Source of the DNA: JANYCO01 sp035535995
GTDB lineage: Bacteria; Bacteroidota; Bacteroidia; Cytophagales; Cytophagaceae
Reading direction: 5' to 3'
Length of the DNA stretch: 64,000 nucleotides
Assembly: GCA_035535995.1 (NCBI GenBank)
Contig: DATLOZ010000001.1
Coordinates: 1-64,000, forward strand
Within the stretch, counting starts at the first letter, position 1, and every line of letters begins with the position of its first letter. Of the stretch, positions 25,982 through 34,352 are shown piece by piece. A program made the translations under genes and the position numbers. Under the pieces are notes generated by a model. That model ran no database searches. It had not been told where the DNA came from and saw only the letters and a program-made list of their open reading frames with translations.

Positions 25982-27471
25982 TTTTTTATCTGTTTTTGTA
26001 TTTGCTCCGATTTTTTGTAAAATGATTTTTCGATATTAGAAGCACTGGATACATGACTTAAACTTCCATATGGTTGACCTTTAGCAGAAGGGGCTGGATC
26101 AAGAGTTGCCAATAGAGGCTGTGATGGATTCTTGACACATTTATCCAACATATCTACAAAAGTTTCTGCCACTTCTTTAGATGCACCAAGAATATGTTTG
26201 GATGCTTCCTTATAATTTTCTTCCGAAACCATATTGCTACTATACATTCTTATTACAGCATACAATCCGCCGAAGTCTGCGAGTTTGGTAGTAATTGCTG
26301 CAATCAAATCGCCTTTGTTGATAATAGCGTTGTTTTCAATTTTAGCGCCGATCATTTGTGCAAATATGCGCACTCTTTCATTCCAATCCGTACTAGTTGT
26401 TTTATTATCTTTTTTCAACAAATAGTCCGCGAGGCTATCTGAAATATAACCAAACTTTTTCAATTCAGGATAGGACGGACCATCCTTTTCTGTCTTATCT
26501 CTATTGAGTACATACGCTGCTATATCGCCTTCCAGGTTAACGATTGCGCCATAGTCATGTCCACTTCCATTAAACACTATTTCTTTAGCATGTACGCCTG
26601 GCTCTTTTATTCTTCTCATCGCAACCATGCCTGCTCCGCCGCCAAGATCACCGATCCAGGTGGAAGCTTCCAATCCTGTAACGCCACCCAGAATTGTAGG
26701 CAGGTTAACTTCTCTTGAGGAATAACTCGATCTCGCTTCCAAACCAATGATCAAATGACCGAAGTCTACAGAGCGGTTTCCATCTTTCAATTCTGGTGTA
26801 TCTTTCAAAGCCTTAAACAATGATTCTCCAAGGATACTTAACGGATTGGCCGGATTATCTGTACTTGCGGTGTAAGCACGGAATGCATGGTTCCTCATGT
26901 CGCTTTTTTCTTTCCCATAATCCATACTCCATTCCGTACCATAATAAATCCCCCTGAGAATTCTTATCCTGTCTTCAATATTTACATAACCTGCATCAAT
27001 TAATTTATCTTCTGCAATTCTCACCAGGCGCACTAATTCCAAAAAAGAATTTGCTTTGGAATACCCGCCGGATGTAACCACCGCAAAAGCATTGTCTGTG
27101 CCTACAGGAACTTTAGTGTAAGCACTCTTATTCTCTACTTTTATTACCGTTTCTATACTTTTCAATTCCTCCCCTTCAAAGTCGCTGCGGATATGCGCAT
27201 CCATTGAATAACCATACGATTTCTTATAGGCCGATCTGATCATACTCATTGCTTCCGCATTGTTCTTATACGGACTAAAAATCGCTACAATATCAGCCGC
27301 AGAAGAACCCCAGCCTTTTATTTCACCATAGACTTCCGCGGCAATTTCAATCGCTTTTTCAGAACTGATCTTGTCTTCATTTTTCTGATCATTCCATATG
27401 CTAAGTCTTGTTTTGCGATCTTCTCCTCTACTATGTAAAGAAGTTCGAGTTTGATACTCTTGTTTTCTCAT
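25969..27471 (-). CDS. Putative effector with annexin-like N-terminal repeat
   Basis: A 500-residue soluble protein without a signal peptide. Residues about 35-110 (AAEVYGEIKGWGSSAADIVAI, IRSAYKKSYGYSMDAHIRSDF) resemble an annexin-type repeat also seen in proteins carried by extracellular contractile injection systems. Residues about 150-330 include RILRGIYYGTEWSMDYG, VDFGHLIIGLEAR and a Gly-rich TWIGDLGGGAGMVAM block that look like an active domain I cannot name. Residues about 330-450 are helical, and the C-terminus is Lys-rich. It is followed, with a 13-bp overlap, by tandem small membrane proteins. I infer a toxin or injected effector with immunity genes. Other roles are possible; no secretion signal settles it. 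Confidence 0.65.
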   Translation of the reverse strand: MRKQEYQTRTSLHSRGEDRKTRLSIWNDQKNEDKISSEKAIEIAAEVYGEIKGWGSSAADIVAIFSPYKNNAEAMSMIRSAYKKSYGYSMDAHIRSDFEGEELKSIETVIKVENKSAYTKVPVGTDNAFAVVTSGGYSKANSFLELVRLVRIAEDKLIDAGYVNIEDRIRILRGIYYGTEWSMDYGKEKSDMRNHAFRAYTASTDNPANPLSILGESLFKALKDTPELKDGNRSVDFGHLIIGLEARSSYSSREVNLPTILGGVTGLEASTWIGDLGGGAGMVAMRRIKEPGVHAKEIVFNGSGHDYGAIVNLEGDIAAYVLNRDKTEKDGPSYPELKKFGYISDSLADYLLKKDNKTTSTDWNERVRIFAQMIGAKIENNAIINKGDLIAAITTKLADFGGLYAVIRMYSSNMVSEENYKEASKHILGASKEVAETFVDMLDKCVKNPSQPLLATLDPAPSAKGQPYGSLSHVSSASNIEKSFYKKSEQIQKQIKKWMK

Positions 27472-27740
27472 AGCTGTACTTTGTAAAAATGATTGATGCC
27501 TATATTGTCTTAAGAGATATTTATTAAAACAACAATACTTTTATATAACTTGCTGGTCTAGTTGTCTTAAATATATAAATAATTAACAATAAATTACTTA
27601 TGAAATGTAAAAAATGAAAGTTTTCGTGAATTTTTATAAAAATAATACCTGCAACCAGACAAAATGAGTCCTTCGCTAGCGGCTGAACGGTTATTTCTTA
27701 GTATTATAGCAGGAAATTTCATTCATTAAAATTAATCTTT

Positions 27741-28436
27741 ATGGCTAAAATAGTTCGATCTACTTATCCGGCGGCATTCAGCATCGGGCTTCTGATTCTC
27801 ATTTATGCGATCATATTCTTTTTATCAGAACAAATCTTCAACATTCCTATCAGTGCATTCAGCGAAAACAAAAGTGTCTACTTAGGAATGTTCCTGGTGT
27901 CTACAGCTGTCATGATCATGATCCTGATCTTGTGGGAAGAATTTTTATTCCCGATCAAATTAAGAGAGGTAAACGGCGGAATGATCTTCCACAATCACCG
28001 CAACAAGCTGAAGACGCAATTGATGATCTATTTCTTCATTCCAGTGATCTTTGTTTTTATTTATTTCAACTACCAAGGCCAACTTAATCTCATTCGTTTC
28101 GCTATCGTAGCAGCCATCTGTATCATACTTCCATTGCTGGAGAAACTTGCTTCCGGAGTGAAGAACTACAACGACTTCCTGAGACTTACCAACGAAGAGA
28201 TCGAATATAAGGACAACGATCTGGAAGGCCGTTACCAGGTAAAAGATATCCAGACAGTCACCATCATCACACACGAAAGAGCGGTCACGCACCAGATCGA
28301 GCTATTGTTCAAAGACAACAGCAAAGTAACGATTGATCTTCATGATATGGAGCTTGAGGAATATTACACCGCTATTCACTCATACATCTATTTGCACTAC
28401 CGTCATATGCTGAAGGAAGTGGAGCTTGAGGATTAA
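27741..28436 (+). CDS. Membrane protein with C-terminal PH-like domain
   Basis: A 231-residue protein of unknown function. It has four hydrophobic helices in two pairs (about 13-33, 47-66, 94-110, 116-136) and a cytosolic tail (LTNEEIEYKDNDLEGRYQVKDIQTVTII) that resembles the short PH-like/bPH sheet found in many Bacteroidota membrane proteins. The 269 bp before it, between divergent genes, is very AT-rich and presumably holds both promoters; I saw no clear consensus there. Confidence 0.7.
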   Translation: MAKIVRSTYPAAFSIGLLILIYAIIFFLSEQIFNIPISAFSENKSVYLGMFLVSTAVMIMILILWEEFLFPIKLREVNGGMIFHNHRNKLKTQLMIYFFIPVIFVFIYFNYQGQLNLIRFAIVAAICIILPLLEKLASGVKNYNDFLRLTNEEIEYKDNDLEGRYQVKDIQTVTIITHERAVTHQIELLFKDNSKVTIDLHDMELEEYYTAIHSYIYLHYRHMLKEVELED

Positions 28437-28438
28437 GT

Positions 28439-28500
28439 TATGAATTGTGAGTTATGAGTTATGAGTTATGAGTGTTTTTAATTCATAACTCATAATTCAG
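28439..28500. repeat. TTATGAATT-type hairpin element
   Basis: Repeats of GAGTTATGAGTTATGA face AATTCATAACTCATAATTC across a T-run, downstream of a gene. The same type is at 41511-41609 and 49154-49264. The T-run suggests it can terminate transcription. Confidence 0.6.
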
Positions 28501-28557
28501 ATTTTCACTCCAAATCTTAGATTAGGGACAACCATTTTTTCGAAAAGTTCTTCTTAA

Positions 28558-29013
28558 TTATTTCTGTGCTCTATAAAGCAATTTCGTTTCCTTCTCTTCA
28601 AATCCCAGATGCTTATATAATTTGTAAGCATTTTCATTTTCCGGTAGCACTTCCAGGTGAATGGCTACATAGGTTTTATCCTGTGAAATTTTTCTGATAT
28701 AAGAAGAAGCTATTCCTCTACCGCGGGCTTCCGGAGCGATGTAGAGCTCATCTAGTTGAAGTACCATTCCTCCATATTCATTGTACCAATAATCGACCAA
28801 CAAAGCATAACCAATTATTTTTTGATCCGTTTCAAAGACCTCCAGCCGCAGCTGCTGTTGAGGAGAAAATAAATGATCAAAGGTGGCATTTATTTTTTCG
28901 TCGGTCATATATTCTTCACCAGGTACCAGGCACTCGTAGAGCGCTTTGATCATTTGAGAAAGCACGGGCTTGTCTTCCGGCCGGGCAGCTCTGAATACGA
29001 TCTCTTCTTGCAT
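28558..29013 (-). CDS. GNAT-family N-acetyltransferase
   Basis: A 151-residue acetyl-CoA-dependent transferase of the GNAT fold. The CoA pyrophosphate-binding motif A is visible as LYIAPEARGRGIASSYIRKI, preceded by the beta-4 strand LQLDELYI; the C-terminal strand ends with YKHLGFEEKETKLLYR. The substrate is not evident. It starts six bases after the stop of the LLM oxidoreductase gene, so the two form a small operon. Confidence 0.9.
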   Translation of the reverse strand: MQEEIVFRAARPEDKPVLSQMIKALYECLVPGEEYMTDEKINATFDHLFSPQQQLRLEVFETDQKIIGYALLVDYWYNEYGGMVLQLDELYIAPEARGRGIASSYIRKISQDKTYVAIHLEVLPENENAYKLYKHLGFEEKETKLLYRAQK

Positions 29014-29019
29014 AAAAAT

Positions 29020-30051
29020 TTATTTCTTCAATGCCTCCCGCACCTTTGGCGCAATGCGCGTTCCAAAGATCTCGATTGACTTCATCAACGAAGCATGCGA
29101 AGGGCCGCCGCCGTCCATATGCGCCGCGAAACGTGTAAGTCCGAAGAGCTCATGCATCTCCAGAATTTTATCGATCGCCTCGTTCGCATCGCCTATGATC
29201 AGCGCGCCGTGCTGGCTGCGGCCGTAATCAAACTGGCTGCGTGTGTATGGTTGCCAGCCGCGGCTACGACCCACCCTGTTCATTTGATCAGAATATGTAG
29301 GAAAATATTCATCGGCTGTCTTCTTACTGTCTTCTCCAAAGAAACAATGCATATGTACTCCCACTTCAAATTTATCCATATCATGTTTGAAATGTTGGTA
29401 CACTTCCTGGTAGTATTGAAACAATGGCTGGAACTGCACAGGATTGCCCCCAATGATCGCAAAGATCACAGGCAGTCCGGCCTTTCCTGCACGTGCTACC
29501 GATTCGGGCGTACCACCTACGGCCACCCATATTTTGAGATTATTGTTCACCGCACGCGGCAATACCTCCTGGTCATCAAGCGCCGCGCGGTGTTTGCCTT
29601 TCCATGTAATTCGGTCCTGTTGGTTTATTTTCACCAGCAAGTCAAGTTTCTCTTCAAATAAAGTATTGTAATCTTTAAGATCGTATCCATACAAAGGAAA
29701 CGATTCGATAAAACTACCGCGGCCGGCTGTGATCTCTGCGCGGCCATTGCTGATCTGGTCGAGGGTAGCAAAGCTTTCGTATACGCGCACCGGATCAGCC
29801 GAACTCAGCACGGTGACAGCGCTGCCGAGTTTAATATTTTTGGTAACGGTAGCAGCCGCAGCCAGCACAATTTCAGGCACAGACACTGCATAGTCGGGAC
29901 GGTGGTGTTCGCCGATGCCATAAAAATCGAGGCCTACCTCGTCCATCAGTTTTATTTCCTCGATCAACTCACGCAATCTGTCTCCAGCGGAGAGCGGTTT
30001 TCCGTTCTGATCATAATGGTTGTCGCCAAACATTCCTACGCCTAGTTCCAT
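29020..30051 (-). CDS. LLM-class flavin-dependent oxidoreductase
   Basis: A 343-residue luciferase-like monooxygenase (TIM-barrel, FMN or F420 type). Signatures are GLDFYGIGEHHRPDYAVS near residue 40, KLGSAVTVLSSADPVRVYES near 75-95 and the start of the barrel at ITAGRGSFIESFPLYGYD. The substrate is unknown; relatives oxidise small aldehydes, alkanes or sulfonates. It heads a two-gene operon with the GNAT gene. Confidence 0.9.
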   Translation of the reverse strand: MELGVGMFGDNHYDQNGKPLSAGDRLRELIEEIKLMDEVGLDFYGIGEHHRPDYAVSVPEIVLAAAATVTKNIKLGSAVTVLSSADPVRVYESFATLDQISNGRAEITAGRGSFIESFPLYGYDLKDYNTLFEEKLDLLVKINQQDRITWKGKHRAALDDQEVLPRAVNNNLKIWVAVGGTPESVARAGKAGLPVIFAIIGGNPVQFQPLFQYYQEVYQHFKHDMDKFEVGVHMHCFFGEDSKKTADEYFPTYSDQMNRVGRSRGWQPYTRSQFDYGRSQHGALIIGDANEAIDKILEMHELFGLTRFAAHMDGGGPSHASLMKSIEIFGTRIAPKVREALKK

Positions 30052-30179
30052 ATGTATAATTGTTTTTTGTAAAGATAAGAAAAGCTATTACTGTCACAAA
30101 TCTATGCCGCGCAGGCGCAGTATGCCTTAGCTGATAAAAATCATCCATAATTATTTTTTAAATATAGTACCTTGCTACC

Positions 30180-30911
30180 ATGTTAAGACATATCGGCATA
30201 AGAAGAAGTTTTTATCACAACCTGCAATTGGCCATCCTGCTTTGTTTGACTGCAGGATTCATCAACGCTGCGGGCTTTCTGGCTTTTGCTGTACTTACAA
30301 CAAATGTAACGGGCCATGCGGCCTTGCTAGCGGTGAATATAGCCACCGGGAAAATGCACGCCGTACTTGTCGTAACCTTATGGCTGCTTTTATTCCTGGC
30401 AGGAGCATTCTGTTCGGCGAGTTATATTCGTAAAACGGGCGCTCACAAGCCTCATGCCTACACAGCTCCCATTGCAGGCATTATCCTGGTATTAGTTGCA
30501 ATATTATTCTGGGCTGGAAAACAATCTCTGGTAACCTATCCGGAATACTTCGCCGGAAGTCTTTTATTCGCCATGGGGATGCAGAATGCGTTGGTATCGA
30601 TGATCTCCGGTTCTGTAGTGCGCACCACACACCTCACCGGGATGTTTACTGATCTGGGGATAGATCTTTCGGCCCTGGTATTCCCATCGGGCCCAATCGA
30701 CACCGCTCTGAAGCGCAGGCTGCTGCTTCGTATTTCGATCATCGTATCTTTTCTGGCAGGAGGAATAGTAGGCGGCTTTTGTTTCATCCGTTATCACTAT
30801 CCGGCCTTTATTGTTCCGGTGTGCCTGCTGCTGCTGGCTTTGTTTGGCGATTATTTTCGTATTCCTATCTCCAAGCGGATCCTGCGGCGGTATCTGGCTG
30901 GCAAAAAATGA
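30180..30911 (+). CDS. DUF1275 (YoaK-type) membrane protein
   Basis: A 243-residue inner-membrane protein of the YoaK/DUF1275 family with about six membrane helices. The family hallmarks are TAGFINAAGFLAF in the first helix, TTNVTGHAALLAVNIATG after it, and FAMGMQNALVSMISGSVVRTTHLTGMFTDLG in the middle. Function is unknown. It stands alone between convergent neighbours: the DUF1801 gene ends five bases behind its stop. Confidence 0.9.
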   Translation: MLRHIGIRRSFYHNLQLAILLCLTAGFINAAGFLAFAVLTTNVTGHAALLAVNIATGKMHAVLVVTLWLLLFLAGAFCSASYIRKTGAHKPHAYTAPIAGIILVLVAILFWAGKQSLVTYPEYFAGSLLFAMGMQNALVSMISGSVVRTTHLTGMFTDLGIDLSALVFPSGPIDTALKRRLLLRISIIVSFLAGGIVGGFCFIRYHYPAFIVPVCLLLLALFGDYFRIPISKRILRRYLAGKK

Positions 30912-30915
30912 TCAC

Positions 30916-31332
30916 TCATTTTTTCGATTTCTTTTTTCCCTGCAAATACGCTTCGCGAATTTTTAACAAATCAATTCCCGCACAGTCTGCGATCATTTGT
31001 CTTATGATGTCCAAAGAAATTTTATCGGCCGATTCAAAATTGATACAACCTTTCTGGAAAGTCGCCTGATCCAAAAGTTTTTTATACTTCGCAAATAAAG
31101 TTGGAGATCCATAAATCGGCATTACGTGCAAGGTCATATAATTTTTCATTCCCGCGAGGCCGTATTTCATCTGGTCTTTGTGCTTGTAGAGGATCATTTC
31201 TTTTCCCATCATGGCCTCCAGGCTTGCTGCTACTGTTTTGTCTTCTTCCAGGATTATAGAATGGAGTTGTGCCAGCACGGCTTGTCTTTCGGGTGGTTGA
31301 ACGGCGAGGTACTGTTGGATGGGACCTGTCAT
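30916..31332 (-). CDS. DUF1801 / YdhG-like protein
   Basis: A 138-residue cytosolic protein of the DUF1801 (YdhG-type, frataxin-like fold) family. The central GLAGMKNYMTLHVMPIYG and the C-terminal CINFESADKISLDIIRQM segments are characteristic. Relatives have been linked to iron handling, but the role is not settled. The tail is Lys-rich (GKKKSKK). It ends in close convergence with the DUF1275 gene. Confidence 0.8.
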   Translation of the reverse strand: MTGPIQQYLAVQPPERQAVLAQLHSIILEEDKTVAASLEAMMGKEMILYKHKDQMKYGLAGMKNYMTLHVMPIYGSPTLFAKYKKLLDQATFQKGCINFESADKISLDIIRQMIADCAGIDLLKIREAYLQGKKKSKK

Positions 31333-31338
31333 AACGAA

Positions 31339-31426
31339 GTAGATTAATCAGGGTTATTCAAACAAGATATTTTATTCATACTATACGGACAGGATCGCGT
31401 AAGCAGGATGTTTTAATAAGCGCAGA
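31339..31426. repeat. GGGTTATTCAAACAAG repeat family, member 1
   Basis: The word GGGTTATTCAAACAAG, followed by a GGACAGGATCGC-like block and AGGATGTTTTAATA, recurs in similar form at 32643-32703. Inverse relatives lie at 33650-33826 and 34211-34292. The family is confined to this 3-kb stretch of small accessory genes. Confidence 0.5.
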
Positions 31427-31513
31427 AAAATGATATAAATCCTTATCCTTGCTTACCAAAATCATCGTAGCGATGAAGATACAATCTTAATTTTATTATC
31501 TAAAAAGTAAATT

Positions 31514-31990
31514 ATGAAAACAGAAGTTATATATGAAATCAAAGAGATCATAAGGCCACATCAGACGGTTATTGCCAAAAGAGCGAAATTGAGATTCTGG
31601 AAATTATCTTCTTTTCTTATGAAAACATTTGTAGCGATCTATACTGATTTGTACAACAGAGGTACTCCTGGCAAAAAGCCTGGTTTTGCTATTTATCATA
31701 GCATAGACTTTTCTAAAAAAGAAACCGATGTAGCGGTAGCTGTGCCTGTAGAGGACGATACGGATGCACCTGATGGATTTGAAAAAATATTTCTTCCCGC
31801 CACAAGAGCCATTGCCACTGTTTATTTCGGGCCTTATGAAGATACGCAGCCCGCTTATGCAGCGCTTGATAAGTATCTGGAAAAAGAAGGTATGGAAAAA
31901 GAACTCGTGATAGAAGAATATGTAACGGACCCGCGACTGGAAAAAGATCGTAGCAAATGGCAGACTACTATTTATTATACGCTTAAATAA
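31514..31990 (+). CDS. GyrI-like / AraC-effector-binding domain protein
   Basis: A 158-residue stand-alone GyrI-like small-molecule-binding domain, with no DNA-binding part. The typical elements are an N-terminal strand with EVIYEIKEI, the PGFAIYHSIDFSKKETDVAVAVPV strand pair and the C-terminal VIEEYVTDPRLEKDRSKWQT. Members bind or hydrolyse amphipathic toxic compounds. The ATG at 31514 is the only reasonable start. Alone in the locus; partner unknown. Confidence 0.85.
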   Translation: MKTEVIYEIKEIIRPHQTVIAKRAKLRFWKLSSFLMKTFVAIYTDLYNRGTPGKKPGFAIYHSIDFSKKETDVAVAVPVEDDTDAPDGFEKIFLPATRAIATVYFGPYEDTQPAYAALDKYLEKEGMEKELVIEEYVTDPRLEKDRSKWQTTIYYTLK

Positions 31991-32013
31991 ACTACTAGTA
32001 AAGTTTTCAACTA

Positions 32014-32547
32014 TCAACTCTTCTTTGTCAGGAAAAAGAATTCGCGTTCCAGTTCGTATTTCATTTTAGAGACACTTCTTCTCATCATAAAATATGGAAT
32101 GAGAAACATAAATATCCCATGGGGAATAATAAATACCAGGACGCCTGAACCATTTCCTTTGATCGTTGTAAGAACGATCATGGAATAAATAAAAACAAGC
32201 ATGGCATAAAAGAAAGGCATGACCCCTGTAAAGCCATTGATCTCTGTCTCTATTACCAACTGACCGTTCAGCTCGTCTATTTTTCCTTTCACCGTTGCAA
32301 AATTCAAGTTCATGTCAAACATTTTTTTTCTCCTTTTAAACTTAAATCCCTCTGGCGAAACTTGTCCTTTATATTCTTTCCGGCTGCTTGAAAAAACATC
32401 AAATGCATCGGCGAATATATTCATATCCGCTTCTTCTACAATAGAAGAAAGCCTGCTTAAAAAGTCATCTTTGCTGATTGATAAAGCAGTTGTAAAATGA
32501 TCTTTCACTTTTATCTTTTCCAGGAAATTGTGAAATGCGTTTTTCAT
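32014..32547 (-). CDS. Unknown protein with two C-terminal membrane helices
   Basis: A 177-residue protein with a soluble N-terminal half (SISKDDFLSRLSSIVEEAD, then a beta-rich GFKFKRRKKMFDMNLNFATVKG) and two membrane helices near the C-terminus (MPFFYAMLVFIYSMIVL and LVFIIPHGIFMFLIPYFMM). I do not recognise it. It is convergent with the GyrI-like gene. The 366-bp gap beyond its start (32548-32913) carries no gene, only AT-rich DNA and the repeat near 32643-32703. Confidence 0.6.
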   Translation of the reverse strand: MKNAFHNFLEKIKVKDHFTTALSISKDDFLSRLSSIVEEADMNIFADAFDVFSSSRKEYKGQVSPEGFKFKRRKKMFDMNLNFATVKGKIDELNGQLVIETEINGFTGVMPFFYAMLVFIYSMIVLTTIKGNGSGVLVFIIPHGIFMFLIPYFMMRRSVSKMKYELEREFFFLTKKS

Positions 32548-32642
32548 AGTGCAGGTGTATTGAGATTGCTTTGAAAATATAGCATTAAAAAATAAGAGTG
32601 GGAAATTAAACAGGTAAACTTCGTTGTAGATGTTAGACTTGC

Positions 32643-32703
32643 GTCATGAGCGGGTTATTCAAACAAGGATGTTTTTTAATACGCGGCACGGGCGGGATGT
32701 ATG
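32643..32703. repeat. GGGTTATTCAAACAAG repeat family, member 2
   Basis: Shares GGGTTATTCAAACAAG, AGGATGTTTT and a GGCACGGGCGGGATGTATGC block with the members at 31339-31426, 33650-33826 and (inverse) 34211-34292. Confidence 0.5.
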
Positions 32704-32913
32704 CGCCAACGGATAATTATGAAATTAATTTAGGGATATTTTATAAATAAGAAAATCCATACAAAAATCTCTACTAACGCAAGCATGTCCGTTTGCACTT
32801 TTTAACATTTCATATGGCATATATATTGACTACGCTATAGCAAACAAGTATTCATCCGATTAAGAAAATAATTTTAGATTGTCGTTTTACTGAAACACTA
32901 TAATAAATTCTTT

Positions 32914-33609
32914 CTAATGATTTTTCGTCTCATTAGATTCAAAATTTTTTTGCTGATGAATTGAATGATATTCTGAAATGACATTAATGATTTTTTTATA
33001 ACAATTGTTATAGGACATTAAGATGTCTTCATTTATTACCGCTATTCGTTTTCGGTAAGAGGACGATGAATCGACATATTCTAATACAAATGTGTAATCC
33101 GGCCTAATTAAACACAGCTGTCCATGAGTGTATTTATTTCTATCTAAAATAAATGTGTTAAAAGCTTTACTAAATATTTTTAATTTTTGTGTTGAGTTAT
33201 ATTCTTGAAAATTTTTATAGATTTTTGAATTTCTTATATCATCCATGAACCATTGTTTTAATTTCATAAAATCCATCTTCATTATATTAATCCTTTCTTC
33301 TTCATTTTTGGTTTTTGAATGCTCTAAAACAATATTTAAGATTCTATCTTTTACCTCTTCAGCATTATCAACGCAAGATTTTATCAATGCTCGCATTCCT
33401 TCATACAAAATTACCTGTTGATTAAGCTGTGTATTCATGTCAATCTCTAGTGCTGGTTTATTAAACCCCATTTGAGTAAAAGTTAAGGTTGTTATTGTTT
33501 TAGTCATTGAGACATTTAGTATCGGATCAATGTATTCAAATGAACTATTCTGACTAAGAATAAGCGTTTGTTCAGATAGCTTGATTATTTTAGGACTTTC
33601 TATAAGCAT
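32914..33609 (-). CDS. AT-rich helical protein with RX4H (HEPN-type) motif
   Basis: A 231-residue protein that matches no family I can name. The second half is helical and contains Arg157-Asn-Lys-Tyr-Thr-His162 (FILDRNKYTHGQL), the RX4-6H pattern with Asn after Arg that marks HEPN ribonucleases, in the expected context of a helix just before a turn. Codons are visibly more A/T-rich than in neighbouring housekeeping genes, and it sits among dispersed repeats, both signs of recent transfer. HEPN proteins are common in toxin and defence systems. No obvious antitoxin partner is adjacent. The assignment rests on one motif. Confidence 0.6.
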   Translation of the reverse strand: MLIESPKIIKLSEQTLILSQNSSFEYIDPILNVSMTKTITTLTFTQMGFNKPALEIDMNTQLNQQVILYEGMRALIKSCVDNAEEVKDRILNIVLEHSKTKNEEERINIMKMDFMKLKQWFMDDIRNSKIYKNFQEYNSTQKLKIFSKAFNTFILDRNKYTHGQLCLIRPDYTFVLEYVDSSSSYRKRIAVINEDILMSYNNCYKKIINVISEYHSIHQQKNFESNETKNH

Positions 33610-33649
33610 AAAGAGATATTAAAATTAATTAGTAATAGTATCGACGAAC

Positions 33650-33826
33650 AGGATGTCTGTTCTCGTTGGCGCAGGCATCCTGCCCCATTTGCGTGGACGC
33701 TCATCCGTGCCTGCTATTCAAAAAACGCCTATTGCCGCGTACATCCTTGTCCGTGCCGGCTATAAAGAAGACGTCCACGTTTTCGAGACAATAAAAAAGC
33801 CCCACAGTTTTCTATGAGGCTTTTTA
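33650..33826. repeat. GGACATCCTGTCC-type repeat, left copy
   Basis: Two partial units in tandem, the second (33736-33826) matching 34211-34292 over about 85 bp, including CGTCCACGTTTTCGA and the following GCCCCACAG terminator. The two copies bracket the small membrane gene at 33846-34085. Confidence 0.65.
33794..33825. terminator. Terminator hairpin between repeats and the small membrane gene
   Basis: AAAAAGCC(CCACAG...)/GGCTTTTT hairpin with A- and T-runs on both sides, usable by either strand. It ends the small membrane gene (minus strand) and is part of the repeat unit. Confidence 0.65.
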
Positions 33827-33845
33827 TATCCATATCTTATTACCA

Positions 33846-34085
33846 TTATTTTATTTTCGCTGCAATAAAATTAAAAAGCCAGGCACCCAGGATAGCGTAT
33901 ACTGGCATTAGAAGATAAGATTGCAAGACATAGGTAACGAGAATAAAAGTGATCACCAACGCGCCTGTTACGCCAAGAAGCACACCCACTGTTTTTCCGT
34001 TTTTACTATTTTTATTTCTGAAGAAATATCCGCAAGCGCCGCCTAGCAGCGCGCAGATCACTAAAAGTTCCATTCCGCCTAACAT
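33846..34085 (-). CDS. Small three-helix membrane protein
   Basis: Taking the ATG at 34083-34085 (MLGGMELLVICALLGGACGY), the product has 79 residues and three hydrophobic segments: LLVICALLGGACGYFF, VGVLLGVTGALVITFILV and LMPVYAILGAWLFNFIA. The open frame extends to 34193, but that part is not membrane-protein-like and crosses repeat DNA. Function unknown; the Gly-rich first helix resembles small GlsB/YeaQ-type proteins only loosely. It is flanked by two copies of the same repeat with terminator. Confidence 0.6.
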   Translation of the reverse strand: MLGGMELLVICALLGGACGYFFRNKNSKNGKTVGVLLGVTGALVITFILVTYVLQSYLLMPVYAILGAWLFNFIAAKIK

Positions 34086-34210
34086 GCTTTTTTTGTTTAA
34101 AGTTGATTGATTTTTTAAAGATAAAATTATTTTATGAAAAATCGCTGCAACACGGATCAAACACCAGCGCAAGTATAGAATTGTTGCGTTCACTCAAAGC
34201 CTGCCATTGG

Positions 34211-34292
34211 CGCGGACATCCTGTCCGTGCCGACTATAAAAAAAACGTCCACGTTTTCGAAACAAAAAAGCCCCACAGTTTCTGTAGGGCTT
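34211..34292. repeat. GGACATCCTGTCC-type repeat, right copy with terminator
   Basis: About 85 bp matching 33736-33826 with a few substitutions and small gaps. It contains GCCCCACAGTTTCTGTAGGGC, a hairpin that can end gltD transcription from the right. Confidence 0.65.
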
Positions 34293-34352
34293 CTCTTATT
34301 TTTAAATTTAAATTCTCTTGAAATGCACGATTAACAAGGCCTACAGCCACTG

